Below the pieces are notes generated by a model. The model was not told where the DNA came from, ran no database searches, and saw nothing but the letters and a program-made list of their open reading frames with translations. Shown here piece after piece: positions 24,985 to 33,774 of a stretch of 49,264 nt of DNA. A program made the position numbers and the translations under genes. Every line of letters starts with the position of its first letter. Within the stretch, counting starts at the first letter, position 1. This stretch comes from RGIG8306 sp964426655 (GTDB lineage: Bacteria; Bacillota; Clostridia; Lachnospirales; Lachnospiraceae), in contig CAYRQT010000011.1 in NCBI GenBank assembly GCA_964426655.1, positions 1-49,264 on the forward strand. The letters are read 5' to 3'.

Positions 24985-25632
24985 TTACTCCTTTTCCTTT
25001 TCCTTGTTCTGATTCTGGTAACGATAACTTAATCGCATCAGGCTCTCAGAGAGATGGACATTCTCCACGACCACACCCTTCGGTACTTTTAAATCTGTGT
25101 GGGCAAAATTCCATATGGCCTTAATGCCATTGTCTATCAGTACCTGTGCCATTTGCTCCGCCTGGAGGCTGGGAATTGTCAATGCTGCCATGTGGGTGTC
25201 ATGGGTGTGCAGGTAGGAAACCAAATCGCTGGTATCATAGACCGGTATGCCCCTCACATTGGTGCCGATTTTTTCCGGACTGATATCAAACATGGCTTTT
25301 ATGGAAAAGCCCCTGCGTTCGAAATTGGTGTAATTGGCAATGGCCTGACCCAAATGTCCGGCGCCTACCACAATCATATTGTGTTGTTCGTTCAATCCCA
25401 GAATCTTTCCGATTTCTGCATAGAGATACTGCACATTATAGCCATATCCCTGCTGCCCAAATCCGCCGAAATTATTTAAATCCTGCCGGATCTGGGAGGC
25501 AGTGACATTCATCCGTTCACTGAGTTCGTTGGAGGAGATCCGCTCCATCCCCATTGCCTTGATTTCTCCCAAATAGCGGTAATAACGGGGCAGGCGTTGA
25601 ATGACTGCTTTTGATATTGATTTCTGCTCCAT
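24985..25632 (-). CDS. rex: Redox-sensing transcriptional repressor Rex
   Basis: Rex binds DNA when NADH is low and represses fermentation and anaerobic respiration genes. The 215-residue protein has an N-terminal winged helix (KAVIQRLPRYYRYL to TASQIRQDLNNFGGFGQQGYGY) and a C-terminal Rossmann domain with VVGAGHLGQAIANY. ATG 25632 is chosen because similarity starts there; an upstream in-frame ATG 21 bases earlier is possible. Its promoter contains an 18-base dyad that may be an autoregulatory site. Confidence 0.95.
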   Translation of the reverse strand: MEQKSISKAVIQRLPRYYRYLGEIKAMGMERISSNELSERMNVTASQIRQDLNNFGGFGQQGYGYNVQYLYAEIGKILGLNEQHNMIVVGAGHLGQAIANYTNFERRGFSIKAMFDISPEKIGTNVRGIPVYDTSDLVSYLHTHDTHMAALTIPSLQAEQMAQVLIDNGIKAIWNFAHTDLKVPKGVVVENVHLSESLMRLSYRYQNQNKEKEKE

Positions 25633-25680
25633 GTTAGCCGACCTCTCCTTCATCTTATTTCCCCGATAAATCTACTCATT

Positions 25681-25709
25681 ATTATAGTGTTTTGCCAAAA
25701 TATTGTCAA
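25681..25709 (-). promoter_or_regulatory. Rex operon promoter with overlapping 18-base dyad
   Basis: On the minus strand TTGACA (25704-25709) and TATAAT (25681-25686) are both perfect and 17 bases apart. The -35 and upstream half of the spacer form an imperfect inverted repeat of the type TTGnCAAnATnTTGnCAA (25692-25709), the same length and the same TTG/CAA ends as Rex operators. Confidence 0.75.
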
Positions 25710-25747
25710 TCTATTCTACAGGGATTCCTGAAATATCTTGTTCCTTC

Positions 25748-25776
25748 TAGACTTTTTGCGATGGGTACAGTATAAC
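25748..25776 (+). promoter_or_regulatory. Promoter of the ABC-F gene
   Basis: TAGACT (25748-25753) and TATAAC (25771-25776) are 17 bases apart, about 30 bases before the gene. It is divergent from the rex promoter. No attenuator or leader peptide is visible in the short leader. Confidence 0.6.
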
Positions 25777-25805
25777 TATAAGGAAATCAAAAAAGGAGTA
25801 TCTAT

Positions 25806-27722
25806 ATGATTTTAGCCTGTCATCACATTCAGAAAGCCTTCCTGGACCAGACAGTCCTGAAGGATGCCACTTTCCATATAGAAGAACACGAAAAGGTTGC
25901 CCTGGTAGGTAGCAATGGGGCCGGAAAAACCACTCTGCTGCGTATTATTCTGGGAGAAATGGTCCCGGATGACGGTCTTGTGACCCTTTCCAAAGGCAGC
26001 ACCATCGGCTACCTTGCCCAGCATCAGGAGCTGGCGGAGCAAGCCTCCATTAAAGAAGTGCTCCTGCAGGTAAAAGCCCATTTGTTTGCCCTGGAACAGG
26101 ATATGCGAACGCTGGAAAAAGGAATGAAAACCTTGTCCGGTGATGCATTGGAGGAAGCCTATCAAAAATACCATCGTCTCACCACCACCTTTGAACAGGA
26201 AAACGGCTATGCCTTTGAAAGCGAAGTTACGGGTATCCTGAAAGGTCTGGGCTTTTTACCTGAGGAATTTGACAAACCCCTCTCCACACTTTCAGGCGGC
26301 CAGAAAACCAGAGTTGCCCTAGGAAGACTGCTTTTGACCCAGCCGGACATACTTCTCCTGGATGAGCCCACCAACCATCTGGATATGGACAGCATTCGAT
26401 GGCTGGAAACGTATCTTTCAAATTATAAAGGTGCCGTCCTTCTGGTATCTCATGATCGCTATTTTATGGACCGGATTGTCTCCAAAGTACTGGACCTGGA
26501 TCAGGGAATTCTGACTGTATATCCCGGAAATTACTCTTCCTATAGCATTTTGAAAAAGGAGCGAATGGATGCCCTGATTCACCAATATATGAATCAGCAA
26601 AAAGAAATTCGCCGCCAGGAAGAGGTCATCGAAAAGCTCCGCTCCTTTAACAGGGAAAAATCCATTAAGCGGGCAGAAAGCCGGGAAAAGCTGCTGGAAA
26701 AGACAGAGCGCCTGGAAAAACCCACGGGGGAAACTGAGGGCATGCGCTTTCAACTAAATCCCCCTGTTACCAGCGGAAACGATGTACTGCATGCTGCCCA
26801 TTTAAAAAAAGCCTTTGGGAATCAGCTTCTTTTTTCCGATTTGTCCCTGGAGATCCGCCGTGGAGAACGGGTGGCCTTAATTGGCGCCAACGGTACCGGC
26901 AAGACCACCCTGCTGAAGATCATTCAGGGCCTGCTTTCCCCGGATGGAGGAGAGGTTCGACTTGGTGCCCGGGTGGAGACTGCCTATTACGATCAGGAAC
27001 ACCAGGTACTCCATCCAGAGAAAACCCTTTTTGAAGAATTGTCCGATGCCTACCCCCATATGACCAATACGGAAATCCGAAATGTCCTGGCTGCCTTTTT
27101 ATTTACGGGAGAAGATGTATACAAAACCATTGCCTCCCTAAGCGGCGGAGAACGAGGAAGAGTTTCCCTGGCCAAGCTAATGCTTTCCAACGCCAATTTC
27201 CTGATTTTTGATGAGCCCACCAACCATCTGGATATCCTTTCCAAGGAAATTCTGGAACAGGCCCTCTGCCGTTACACGGGCACTCTGCTCTTTGTTTCTC
27301 ATGACCGTTATTTTATTAACCAGACAGCCACCCGGATCCTGGACCTGACTCATGGCCAGCTAATTTCCTATATTGGTAATTATGATTACTATCTGGAGAA
27401 AAAAGATCTGCTGACTGCGCAGCTTCTCCCTGAAAATGAGGATGCCGATAAAGAGGCGGTGCCTTCTGCCTCTGCCACAGACTGGGCTGCTCAGAAAGAA
27501 GCCCAGTCCAGAGAGAGAAAAAGGCAAAGAGATATGGCACGCTGCGAGAAAGAAATTGAAGCACTGGAAACCAGGGATGGAGAAATTGATCTTCTGCTTA
27601 CTCAGGAGGACATTTATACGGATGTTGCCCGGCTGCTTCCCCTGCAAAAAGAAAAAGAGGCCATTGCCCACCAGCTGGAACAGCTGTACGAACAATGGAC
27701 CTCTCTGTCAGAAGAGAGCTGA
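25806..27722 (+). CDS. ABC-F family ATPase (ribosome-associated)
   Basis: ABC-F proteins have two ATPase domains and no membrane part and act on ribosomes; some rescue stalled complexes, others protect against antibiotics. The 638-residue protein has Walker A GSNGAGKTTL with LSGGQKTRVALGR and LLLDEPTNHLD in the first half, and GANGTGKTTL with LSGGERGRVSLAK and LIFDEPTNHLD in the second. An Arg/Lys-rich linker lies between, and a C-terminal coiled coil covers about 550-635. The layout resembles the YdiF/Uup-type housekeeping group more than known resistance factors, but this needs phylogeny. It converges on the PAP2 gene, 9 bases away. Confidence 0.92.
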   Translation: MILACHHIQKAFLDQTVLKDATFHIEEHEKVALVGSNGAGKTTLLRIILGEMVPDDGLVTLSKGSTIGYLAQHQELAEQASIKEVLLQVKAHLFALEQDMRTLEKGMKTLSGDALEEAYQKYHRLTTTFEQENGYAFESEVTGILKGLGFLPEEFDKPLSTLSGGQKTRVALGRLLLTQPDILLLDEPTNHLDMDSIRWLETYLSNYKGAVLLVSHDRYFMDRIVSKVLDLDQGILTVYPGNYSSYSILKKERMDALIHQYMNQQKEIRRQEEVIEKLRSFNREKSIKRAESREKLLEKTERLEKPTGETEGMRFQLNPPVTSGNDVLHAAHLKKAFGNQLLFSDLSLEIRRGERVALIGANGTGKTTLLKIIQGLLSPDGGEVRLGARVETAYYDQEHQVLHPEKTLFEELSDAYPHMTNTEIRNVLAAFLFTGEDVYKTIASLSGGERGRVSLAKLMLSNANFLIFDEPTNHLDILSKEILEQALCRYTGTLLFVSHDRYFINQTATRILDLTHGQLISYIGNYDYYLEKKDLLTAQLLPENEDADKEAVPSASATDWAAQKEAQSRERKRQRDMARCEKEIEALETRDGEIDLLLTQEDIYTDVARLLPLQKEKEAIAHQLEQLYEQWTSLSEES

Positions 27723-27731
27723 ATATGGAAT

Positions 27732-28277
27732 TCAACTGCCTTCCTCCGGCCGGAGGGCTTCATACACCCAGAGGGCGATCAGTATGCCCAGGACTGCACC
27801 TGCCAGTACGTCCGAAGGAAAATGCACCTGCAAATACATTCTGGAAAAGGCAATAAAGCCAGCCAGAATGTAAGCAGCACTCCCCCAGATCCGATTATAC
27901 TGGAAAATGGCAGTAGCCGCCTCAAAGGAGGACAGTGTGTGCCCTGATGGAAAGGACCAGTCCTGGGGCGTACGGATCAGAAGATCCACTGCATCATCCA
28001 GCATAAAAGGCCTGGGGCGCATGAATACATTTTTTAACAGCCCATTCCCCAGAATCAGTCCGGTTAATAAAGAGACCAGCAACGTCATGGCGGTGTAGCG
28101 GGTCTTTTTTTTAATGGTCAGCAAAATACCGATAGCAATCCAGATAACACCACCATTGCCAAGTCTGGTCACAAACAGCATGACTGCATCCCACTTCCTG
28201 CTACGGATGCGCTGCAGCAGGGTGAGCAAATCTTTTTCCATGTGGATCAGGGTTCTCATTGCCTTTGATCTTGCCAT
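27732..28277 (-). CDS. PAP2-family membrane phosphatase
   Basis: The 181-residue integral membrane protein has about five or six hydrophobic segments and the full PAP2 phosphatase signature: KNVFMRPRP, then SFPSGHTLSSFEA, then SRMYLQVHFPSDVLAG with the catalytic His and Asp. The likely substrate is a lipid phosphate such as undecaprenyl pyrophosphate or phosphatidic acid, not decidable here. AGAGGGAG precedes ATG 28277. It follows the aminopeptidase gene by 13 bases. Confidence 0.92.
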   Translation of the reverse strand: MARSKAMRTLIHMEKDLLTLLQRIRSRKWDAVMLFVTRLGNGGVIWIAIGILLTIKKKTRYTAMTLLVSLLTGLILGNGLLKNVFMRPRPFMLDDAVDLLIRTPQDWSFPSGHTLSSFEAATAIFQYNRIWGSAAYILAGFIAFSRMYLQVHFPSDVLAGAVLGILIALWVYEALRPEEGS

Positions 28278-28290
28278 GGCTCCCTCTCTT

Positions 28291-29688
28291 CTACGCCTCC
28301 CTTAGGAAAGTCTGATAGCATCGGTAGGATTCGTACAAATCCACCTTGCTAATGATTTCCCATGGTGCGTGCATATTCAGTACGGCAACGCCGCTGTCAA
28401 TGACATTCATGCCGTAATTTCCCATAATATAAGCAATGGTTCCGCCACCGCCCACATCTACTTTTCCCAGCTCAGCTGTCTGGAAAGCCACGCCGTCCTG
28501 ATCCAGCATCTGGCGAATCCTGGCGAAGAATTCAGGATTGGCATCATTTGACCCGGATTTTCCCCTGGCCCCGGTAAATTTATTAAATACAACACCTTTT
28601 CCCAGATAGGCAGCATTGTTCTTCTCGTAGGCCGCTGCGTAAATGGGGTCAAAAGCAGCACTCACATCCGAAGAGAGCATAAAGGAATTCATAAAAGCCC
28701 TGCGTACTGCCAGATCTGTATATTGTCCCAGGCAGCCTACCAGTTCTGCCACTGCATTTTCAAAAAATCTGGAGTGCATGCCGGTGGCACCTACGCTGCC
28801 AATTTCTTCTTTGTCTACAAGGAGGCATACCCCGGTCCGCTTCAAATCGGACACCGCAAGAATGGCTTCCAGAGAAGGATAGGCACACACTCTGTCATCA
28901 TGACCGTATCCCATGATCATGCTTCGGTCCAGACCAAACTCCCTGGCCTGTCCCGCAGGTACCACTTCCAGCTCTGCAGAAAGGAAATCTTCCTCTTCCA
29001 CACCATACTGCTCCTGCAAAATGGCAAGGATATTGGCTTTTACACCGGTCTTTTCCTTGCTTTTTTCCTCTTCTTTTCCTCCAAGGGGTCTGCTGCCCAG
29101 AAGCAGGTTTAAATCCTCTCCCTCAATGACCAGACTGGCTTTTTTATCCATCTGGCTATAAGCCAGGTGAGGAAGCAGATCCGTGATGCCAAATACCGGA
29201 TCCGTATCTTTTTCACCAATGACCACCGGCACCTTTGTACCGTCTTTTTTTACAATCACCCCATGCAGAGCCAGGGGAATGGTCACCCACTGATATTTTT
29301 TTATTCCTCCATAATAATGGGTATCCAGATAAGCCAGATCCGCCTCTTCATACAGCGGGTTCTGCTTAATATCCAGTCTGGGAGAATCAATATGTGCCCC
29401 CAGGATGTTCATGCCCTTTTCCAGCGGCTCTGTTCCCACCTGAAACAATGCCACCGCCTTGTCCATGTGATTGACATACACCCTGTCCCCGGGTTTTAGG
29501 ATTTCTTTCTGTTCCACAACTTCCTGCAGATCCCTGTAGCCTTCTTCCTTCGCTCTGTTTAGGGCATATACCACGCACTCTCTTTCTGTTTTGCAGGCAG
29601 AAAGGAACTGGCGGTAAGCTTCTGCAAAAGCGTCGCTTTGTTCTATTTGTGAGGCTTCATATGTATTCCATACATTTTTACGTTCCAT
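28291..29688 (-). CDS. M18-family zinc aminopeptidase
   Basis: The 465-residue protein matches the M18 aspartyl/neutral aminopeptidase family. Metal-binding stretches are LGAHIDSPRLDIKQNP, LLVDKEEIGSVGATGM with the catalytic acidic residues, GYGHDDRVCAYPSLEA and the final NMHAPWEIISKVDLY. The enzyme is cytoplasmic and removes N-terminal residues from peptides, probably as a large oligomer. The ribosome binding site falls in the assembly gap that starts 9 bases upstream. It is co-transcribed with the PAP2 gene. Confidence 0.93.
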   Translation of the reverse strand: MERKNVWNTYEASQIEQSDAFAEAYRQFLSACKTERECVVYALNRAKEEGYRDLQEVVEQKEILKPGDRVYVNHMDKAVALFQVGTEPLEKGMNILGAHIDSPRLDIKQNPLYEEADLAYLDTHYYGGIKKYQWVTIPLALHGVIVKKDGTKVPVVIGEKDTDPVFGITDLLPHLAYSQMDKKASLVIEGEDLNLLLGSRPLGGKEEEKSKEKTGVKANILAILQEQYGVEEEDFLSAELEVVPAGQAREFGLDRSMIMGYGHDDRVCAYPSLEAILAVSDLKRTGVCLLVDKEEIGSVGATGMHSRFFENAVAELVGCLGQYTDLAVRRAFMNSFMLSSDVSAAFDPIYAAAYEKNNAAYLGKGVVFNKFTGARGKSGSNDANPEFFARIRQMLDQDGVAFQTAELGKVDVGGGGTIAYIMGNYGMNVIDSGVAVLNMHAPWEIISKVDLYESYRCYQTFLREA

Positions 29689-29697
29689 AGATGTTAA

Positions 29698-29755
29698 NNN
29701 NNNNNNNNNNNNNNNNNNNNNNNNNNNNNNNNNNNNNNNNNNNNNNNNNNNNNNN
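29698..29755. other. Assembly gap (58 N)
   Basis: The run of N lies between the M18 start and a GC-rich, non-coding stretch downstream of a strong promoter. Its true length is unknown. Confidence 0.99.
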
Positions 29756-29838
29756 GCTTTGCCCTGCGTCTGTCATTCTGCAATTACACGGATAGGCCGC
29801 TGCCGTGGCCCGCTGCCTGCCGCGGGTTTTCCATTGGT
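29756..29838 (-). other. GC-rich non-coding transcript start, cut by assembly gap
   Basis: Downstream of the promoter at 29839-29868 the minus strand can fold into adjacent hairpins (CCCGC/GCGGG and GGCC/GGCC) and repeats the word GGCAG. No open frame with a ribosome binding site is present. It could be the 5' part of a structured RNA or a long leader for the M18 gene. The family is not recognised. Confidence 0.35.
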
Positions 29839-29868
29839 AGTTTAGCATGGGCTCGGCCCCTATGTCAA
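29839..29868 (-). promoter_or_regulatory. Strong promoter at the end of the redoxin-fused nrdD
   Basis: On the minus strand a perfect TTGACA (29863-29868) and TAAACT (29839-29844) are 18 bases apart. The -35 overlaps the stop codon of nrdD. It faces the non-coding stretch, the gap and the M18-PAP2 genes. Confidence 0.7.
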
Positions 29869-32276
29869 TGGACTGCCGTATCGACCCCTCCAGAAATCTC
29901 ATTCTGCTGCAGAATGAATTTCTTTATTTCGGATGCGTTTGCATATTTGCGCACCCCATCTTCATTTACTACCACCAGTGTGGGGGCCATCCGAATGCCA
30001 TATGTCTCTACCAGTTCTTCATTCTCTTCTGCATCCACCTGGGTATAGGCAATTCCTTCCAGGGCTGCCTTTGCAATCTTGCAATTAGGGCAGGTTTTTG
30101 TGGTAAACAGGTAATACCCTTCCTGGGATGCTTCCGATTCGGCAGCTGGCCGGGCCTGCTCCGGCTTACGGATTTTTTCATGTTTTAAAAGAGCACTGGA
30201 GTCATACTGCACATCATACACCCGACGGGCCTTAAATTCTGCAGTCTTGCCCTCATTCCAGTTCTGCACCGGTCTGTAATATCCGGTAATCCGGCTGTAT
30301 ACCTCTGTTTTTTCTCCGCAATAGGGACAGCTGTACTGTTCTCCCGTCAGATACCCATGGTGGGCACAGATGGAGTATGTAGGGGACAGCGTGTAATAGG
30401 GCAACTCGTAATTTTCCGCAATGGTCCTGACCAGTTTGGCCGCCCCGTGCCAGTCAGGCAGTTTTTCTCCCAGGAAGGCATGGAAGACCGTACCGGACGT
30501 GTACAGTGTCTGCAGATTATCCTGAATATCCAGGGCCTCGAAAATATCTGCAGTATAGCTGACCGGCAGATGGGAACTATTGGTGTAATAGGGGGCACCC
30601 TGAGCATCTCCTGCAGTGATGATATTGGGGTATCTCTTTTCATCGTGCTTTGCCAGACGATAAGCAGTGGATTCTGCAGGGGTCGCCTCCAGATTGTACA
30701 GATCCCCATATTCCTCCTGATAATCTGAAAGTCTGCTGCGCATATGCTGCAACACTTCCCTGGTAAAGGTCTGCGTCTCCGGATGGGTCAAATCTGCCTG
30801 TAACCAGCGGGCATTTAAACCTGCTTCATTCATACCCACCAGACCGATGGTGGAAAAATGGTTATTAAACGTGCCAAGGTACCGCTTGGTGTAAGGATAA
30901 AGACCTTCGTTCAGCAATTTGGTGATTACCTGCCGCTTAATTTTAAGGGAACGGGCGGAGATGTCCATCATATGATCCAGGCGCTCATAGAACTCTGCAG
31001 GATCCTTAGACAAATAGGCAATGCGGGGCATATTGATAGTGACCACGCCCACGGAACCGGTGCTCTCCCCTGACCCGAAGAAGCCACCTGTTTTTCTGCG
31101 CAGCTCCCGCAGATCCAGGCGCAACCGACAGCACATACTGCGCACATCGGAGGGCTCCATATCGCTGTTGATATAATTGGAAAAATAAGGGGTACCATAC
31201 TTAGCCGTCATTTCAAACAAAAGGCGGTTGTTTTCCGTATCAGACCAGTCAAAATCCTTTGTGATGGAGTAGGTGGGAATGGGATACTGGAATCCTCTGC
31301 CATTTGCGTCTCCTTCAATCATGGTCTCAATGAAGGCTTTATTGATCATATCCATTTCAGCCTTGCAATCCCCATAGGTAAAGGACATTTCTTCTCCACC
31401 TACAATGGCCGGAAGAGCTGCCAAATCATTGGGCACAGTCCAGTCCAGGGTAATATTGGAAAAAGGCGCCTGCGTTCCCCAACGGCTGGGGGTGTTCACG
31501 CCATATATAAAGGATTCGATGGACTTCTTAACTTCGCTATAGGAAAGCCGGTCCGCTTTGACAAAAGGGGCCAGGTAGGTATCAAAAGAGGAAAACGCCT
31601 GGGCTCCTGCCCACTCGTTCTGCATGATGCCCAGAAAATTGACCATCTGATTGCAGAGCACGGACAGGTGCTTCGCCGGTGCAGAGGTGATTTTTCCAGG
31701 GATACCGCCAAGGCCTTCTTTGATCAGCTGCTTTAAAGACCATCCCGCACAGTATCCGGTAAGCATGGAAAGGTCGTGGATATGCAGATCTGCATTCCGA
31801 TGGGCCTGGGCAATTTCCTCATCATAAATTTCTGACAGCCAGTAGTTCGCTGTGATGGCACCGGAATTGCTTAAAATCAGTCCACCTACAGAATAGGTAA
31901 CGGTAGAGTTTTCCTTTACACGCCAGTCCTCCACCTTCACATAACTGTTTACCACATCCTTGTAGTCCAGGATAGTGGACTTCATGTTCCGGACTTTCTC
32001 CCGCTGTTTCCGGTAAAGGATGTATGCCTTAGCCACATCTGTGTAGCCGGTCTGCTCCAGCACCTGCTCCACGCTGTCCTGTACCTGTTCAACCGTTATT
32101 TTATCATCCTGTATTTTTTTCTGAAAGTCTGCAGTTACCCGCAAGGCCAGCAGTTCCAGAATGTCGTCATTGACACTTTTTTGAGTAGCCTTAAATGCTT
32201 TCTGCATGGCACCGGATATTTTACTAAGCTCAAAACGGGCAGCCTCCCCATCCCGCTTAATCACTGTTATTGCCAT
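29865..32276 (-). CDS. nrdD: Class III (anaerobic) ribonucleotide reductase with C-terminal redoxin domain
   Basis: The enzyme reduces ribonucleoside triphosphates by a glycyl radical. The 803-residue protein has an N-terminal ATP-cone (VIKRDGEAARFELSKI), the catalytic barrel with a TGYCAGWSLKQL active-site segment, a zinc-binding CAHH...CPYCG pair and the glycyl radical site RITGYYRP. After a Glu/Ala-rich linker a glutaredoxin/thioredoxin-like domain follows (about 720-803) with CPNC at 729-732 and a later APTLV cis-Pro loop. The usual length without this tail is about 700. AAGGAG supports ATG 32276; the long upstream extension is rejected. It has its own promoter and NrdR boxes. Confidence 0.95.
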   Translation of the reverse strand: MAITVIKRDGEAARFELSKISGAMQKAFKATQKSVNDDILELLALRVTADFQKKIQDDKITVEQVQDSVEQVLEQTGYTDVAKAYILYRKQREKVRNMKSTILDYKDVVNSYVKVEDWRVKENSTVTYSVGGLILSNSGAITANYWLSEIYDEEIAQAHRNADLHIHDLSMLTGYCAGWSLKQLIKEGLGGIPGKITSAPAKHLSVLCNQMVNFLGIMQNEWAGAQAFSSFDTYLAPFVKADRLSYSEVKKSIESFIYGVNTPSRWGTQAPFSNITLDWTVPNDLAALPAIVGGEEMSFTYGDCKAEMDMINKAFIETMIEGDANGRGFQYPIPTYSITKDFDWSDTENNRLLFEMTAKYGTPYFSNYINSDMEPSDVRSMCCRLRLDLRELRRKTGGFFGSGESTGSVGVVTINMPRIAYLSKDPAEFYERLDHMMDISARSLKIKRQVITKLLNEGLYPYTKRYLGTFNNHFSTIGLVGMNEAGLNARWLQADLTHPETQTFTREVLQHMRSRLSDYQEEYGDLYNLEATPAESTAYRLAKHDEKRYPNIITAGDAQGAPYYTNSSHLPVSYTADIFEALDIQDNLQTLYTSGTVFHAFLGEKLPDWHGAAKLVRTIAENYELPYYTLSPTYSICAHHGYLTGEQYSCPYCGEKTEVYSRITGYYRPVQNWNEGKTAEFKARRVYDVQYDSSALLKHEKIRKPEQARPAAESEASQEGYYLFTTKTCPNCKIAKAALEGIAYTQVDAEENEELVETYGIRMAPTLVVVNEDGVRKYANASEIKKFILQQNEISGGVDTAVH

Positions 32277-32340
32277 CCAAAACTCCTTCCCGGACGCCCA
32301 TTCGGCATCCCTCCGTATTTCTTCCCATTCACGTAACGTC

Positions 32341-32369
32341 AGTATAGCATTGTACAGTTGAGAAGTCAA
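32341..32369 (-). promoter_or_regulatory. Promoter of the redoxin-fused nrdD
   Basis: On the minus strand TTGACT (32364-32369) and TATACT (32341-32346) are 17 bases apart, 65 bases before the ATG. Two NrdR boxes lie just upstream of the -35. Confidence 0.88.
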
Positions 32370-32376
32370 CCAAAAA

Positions 32377-32424
32377 ACACAATATATAGTGTCTGTTTTT
32401 TGTACAGAACGCCATATATTGTGT
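32377..32424. promoter_or_regulatory. Pair of NrdR boxes upstream of the redoxin-fused nrdD
   Basis: ACACAATATATAGTGT at 32377-32392 is a perfect palindromic NrdR box. A second, ACGCCATATATTGTGT, is at 32409-32424. Their starts are 32 bases apart, about three helical turns, as expected for cooperative NrdR binding. The boxes lie upstream of the -35. NrdR would repress when dATP is plentiful. Confidence 0.9.
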
Positions 32425-32459
32425 TCAACTTTTAACAATTTGAAATGCCCTCTTGCACG

Positions 32460-33728
32460 TCAGGTTTTCTTGCCCAAAGCCTGTTTGATCTGTCCTTCCA
32501 TTTGCCGGGGCACATAGGCTCTGATACGGATGCCCTGCTCCTGGTATTCCTCGTCCAGCAGTTCTCCATACTTGCGAATGACCTGGATTTTCCCAGCCTG
32601 CGCATAAGGAATGATTTCCTCCAGGTACACCTTCTGACGCCGGATGATTTCTTCCAGCAGGCCTTTTAATTCCTGAAGTCCTGCTCCGGTCACAGCGGAT
32701 ACGGAAAGAGACTGGTCTGCCATGCCGTCCCGCATCATCTGCACCTGCTCCAGCTGATCCTGCTTGTTAAAGAGGGTCACATATATTTTATCCTCCACAC
32801 CCAGCTCTCTAAGGGTATCATACACGGTATGCATCTGCAGAGGGTACTGGGGGTTGGCACTGTCCACCACATGTAAAATGATATCCGCATATTTTGCTTC
32901 TTCCAGCGTGCTTTTAAATGCTTCAATAAGATTATGGGGCAGTTTACGGATGAAGCCCACTGTATCTGTCAACAGGATGCGCTGGCCGGAGGGGAGGGTC
33001 AGCAATCTTGTGGTGGTGTCCAGAGTGGCAAAGAGTTTGTCCTCACTGAGCACCCCCGCATTGGTGAGGGCATTGAGCAGAGTGGATTTCCCCGCATTGG
33101 TATACCCCACAATGGCTGCCTCCATCACCTGCTCTTCCCCTCTTTTTTTTCGTTGCACGGTGCGGTTTTGTTCTACCTGTCTAAGCTCCTCCTTCAGCTG
33201 ACTGATCCGTTCCCGAATCAGACGTCTGTCCATTTCCAGCTTTTTCTCACCGGGTCCCCGGGTACCTATTCCACCACCAAGGCGGGACAGGGAGTCCCGG
33301 ATCCCCACCAGCCTGGAGGATTGGTATTTTAACTGTGCCAGTTCCACCTGAATTTTCCCTTCGCCAGTCACCGCCCGGGAAGCAAAAATATCCAGAATGA
33401 CCATGGTCCTGTCCATTACCTTGATTTTTAATGCAGCACTCATATTTTTCCACTGAGCAGGAGACAGTTCATCGTCACACACCACGCCGGTAGCCTGCAA
33501 AGTATCTGCCATTAATGCCAGCTCTTCCAGTTTCCCGGTACCAAGATATGTGCCCGGATGTACCCGTTCCCGTTTCTGGATTAGGGTTCCTGCCACTTCC
33601 CCACCGGCAGTTTTCACCAACTGGGCCAGTTCCTGCAGGGATTCCTCTGTATCGTCTTCTTCTCTTGTCTGTATACCCACAAGGATCAACCGTTCCTGTA
33701 TCTCCTTATTTTCCCATAATTCTGCCAT
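32460..33728 (-). CDS. hflX: Ribosome-associated GTPase HflX
   Basis: HflX binds 50S subunits and splits stalled ribosomes. The 422-residue protein has the N-terminal HflX domain (VHPGTYLGTGKLEELA), a coiled linker with RLGGGIGTRGPGEKKLE, then the GTPase motifs GYTNAGKSTLLNAL, DTVGFIRKLP and NKQD. AAGGAGG lies just before ATG 33728. It is the last gene of the nrdD-nrdG-TPR-hflX run, with no obvious terminator after it before the next promoter. Confidence 0.95.
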   Translation of the reverse strand: MAELWENKEIQERLILVGIQTREEDDTEESLQELAQLVKTAGGEVAGTLIQKRERVHPGTYLGTGKLEELALMADTLQATGVVCDDELSPAQWKNMSAALKIKVMDRTMVILDIFASRAVTGEGKIQVELAQLKYQSSRLVGIRDSLSRLGGGIGTRGPGEKKLEMDRRLIRERISQLKEELRQVEQNRTVQRKKRGEEQVMEAAIVGYTNAGKSTLLNALTNAGVLSEDKLFATLDTTTRLLTLPSGQRILLTDTVGFIRKLPHNLIEAFKSTLEEAKYADIILHVVDSANPQYPLQMHTVYDTLRELGVEDKIYVTLFNKQDQLEQVQMMRDGMADQSLSVSAVTGAGLQELKGLLEEIIRRQKVYLEEIIPYAQAGKIQVIRKYGELLDEEYQEQGIRIRAYVPRQMEGQIKQALGKKT

Positions 33729-33774
33729 AAAACCTCCTTACAGGGGCGGTATCTCTCACGGGCAGAAATACCAT

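Noticed and set aside
27743..27758. Perfect CCTCCGGCCGGAGG palindrome near the ABC-F and PAP2 stops
   Set aside because: It is within the PAP2 coding end, has no loop and no T-run, so it is not a convincing terminator.
32277..32438. Longer start for the redoxin-fused nrdD
   Set aside because: The extension would translate through the promoter and NrdR boxes; family similarity begins at ATG 32276.
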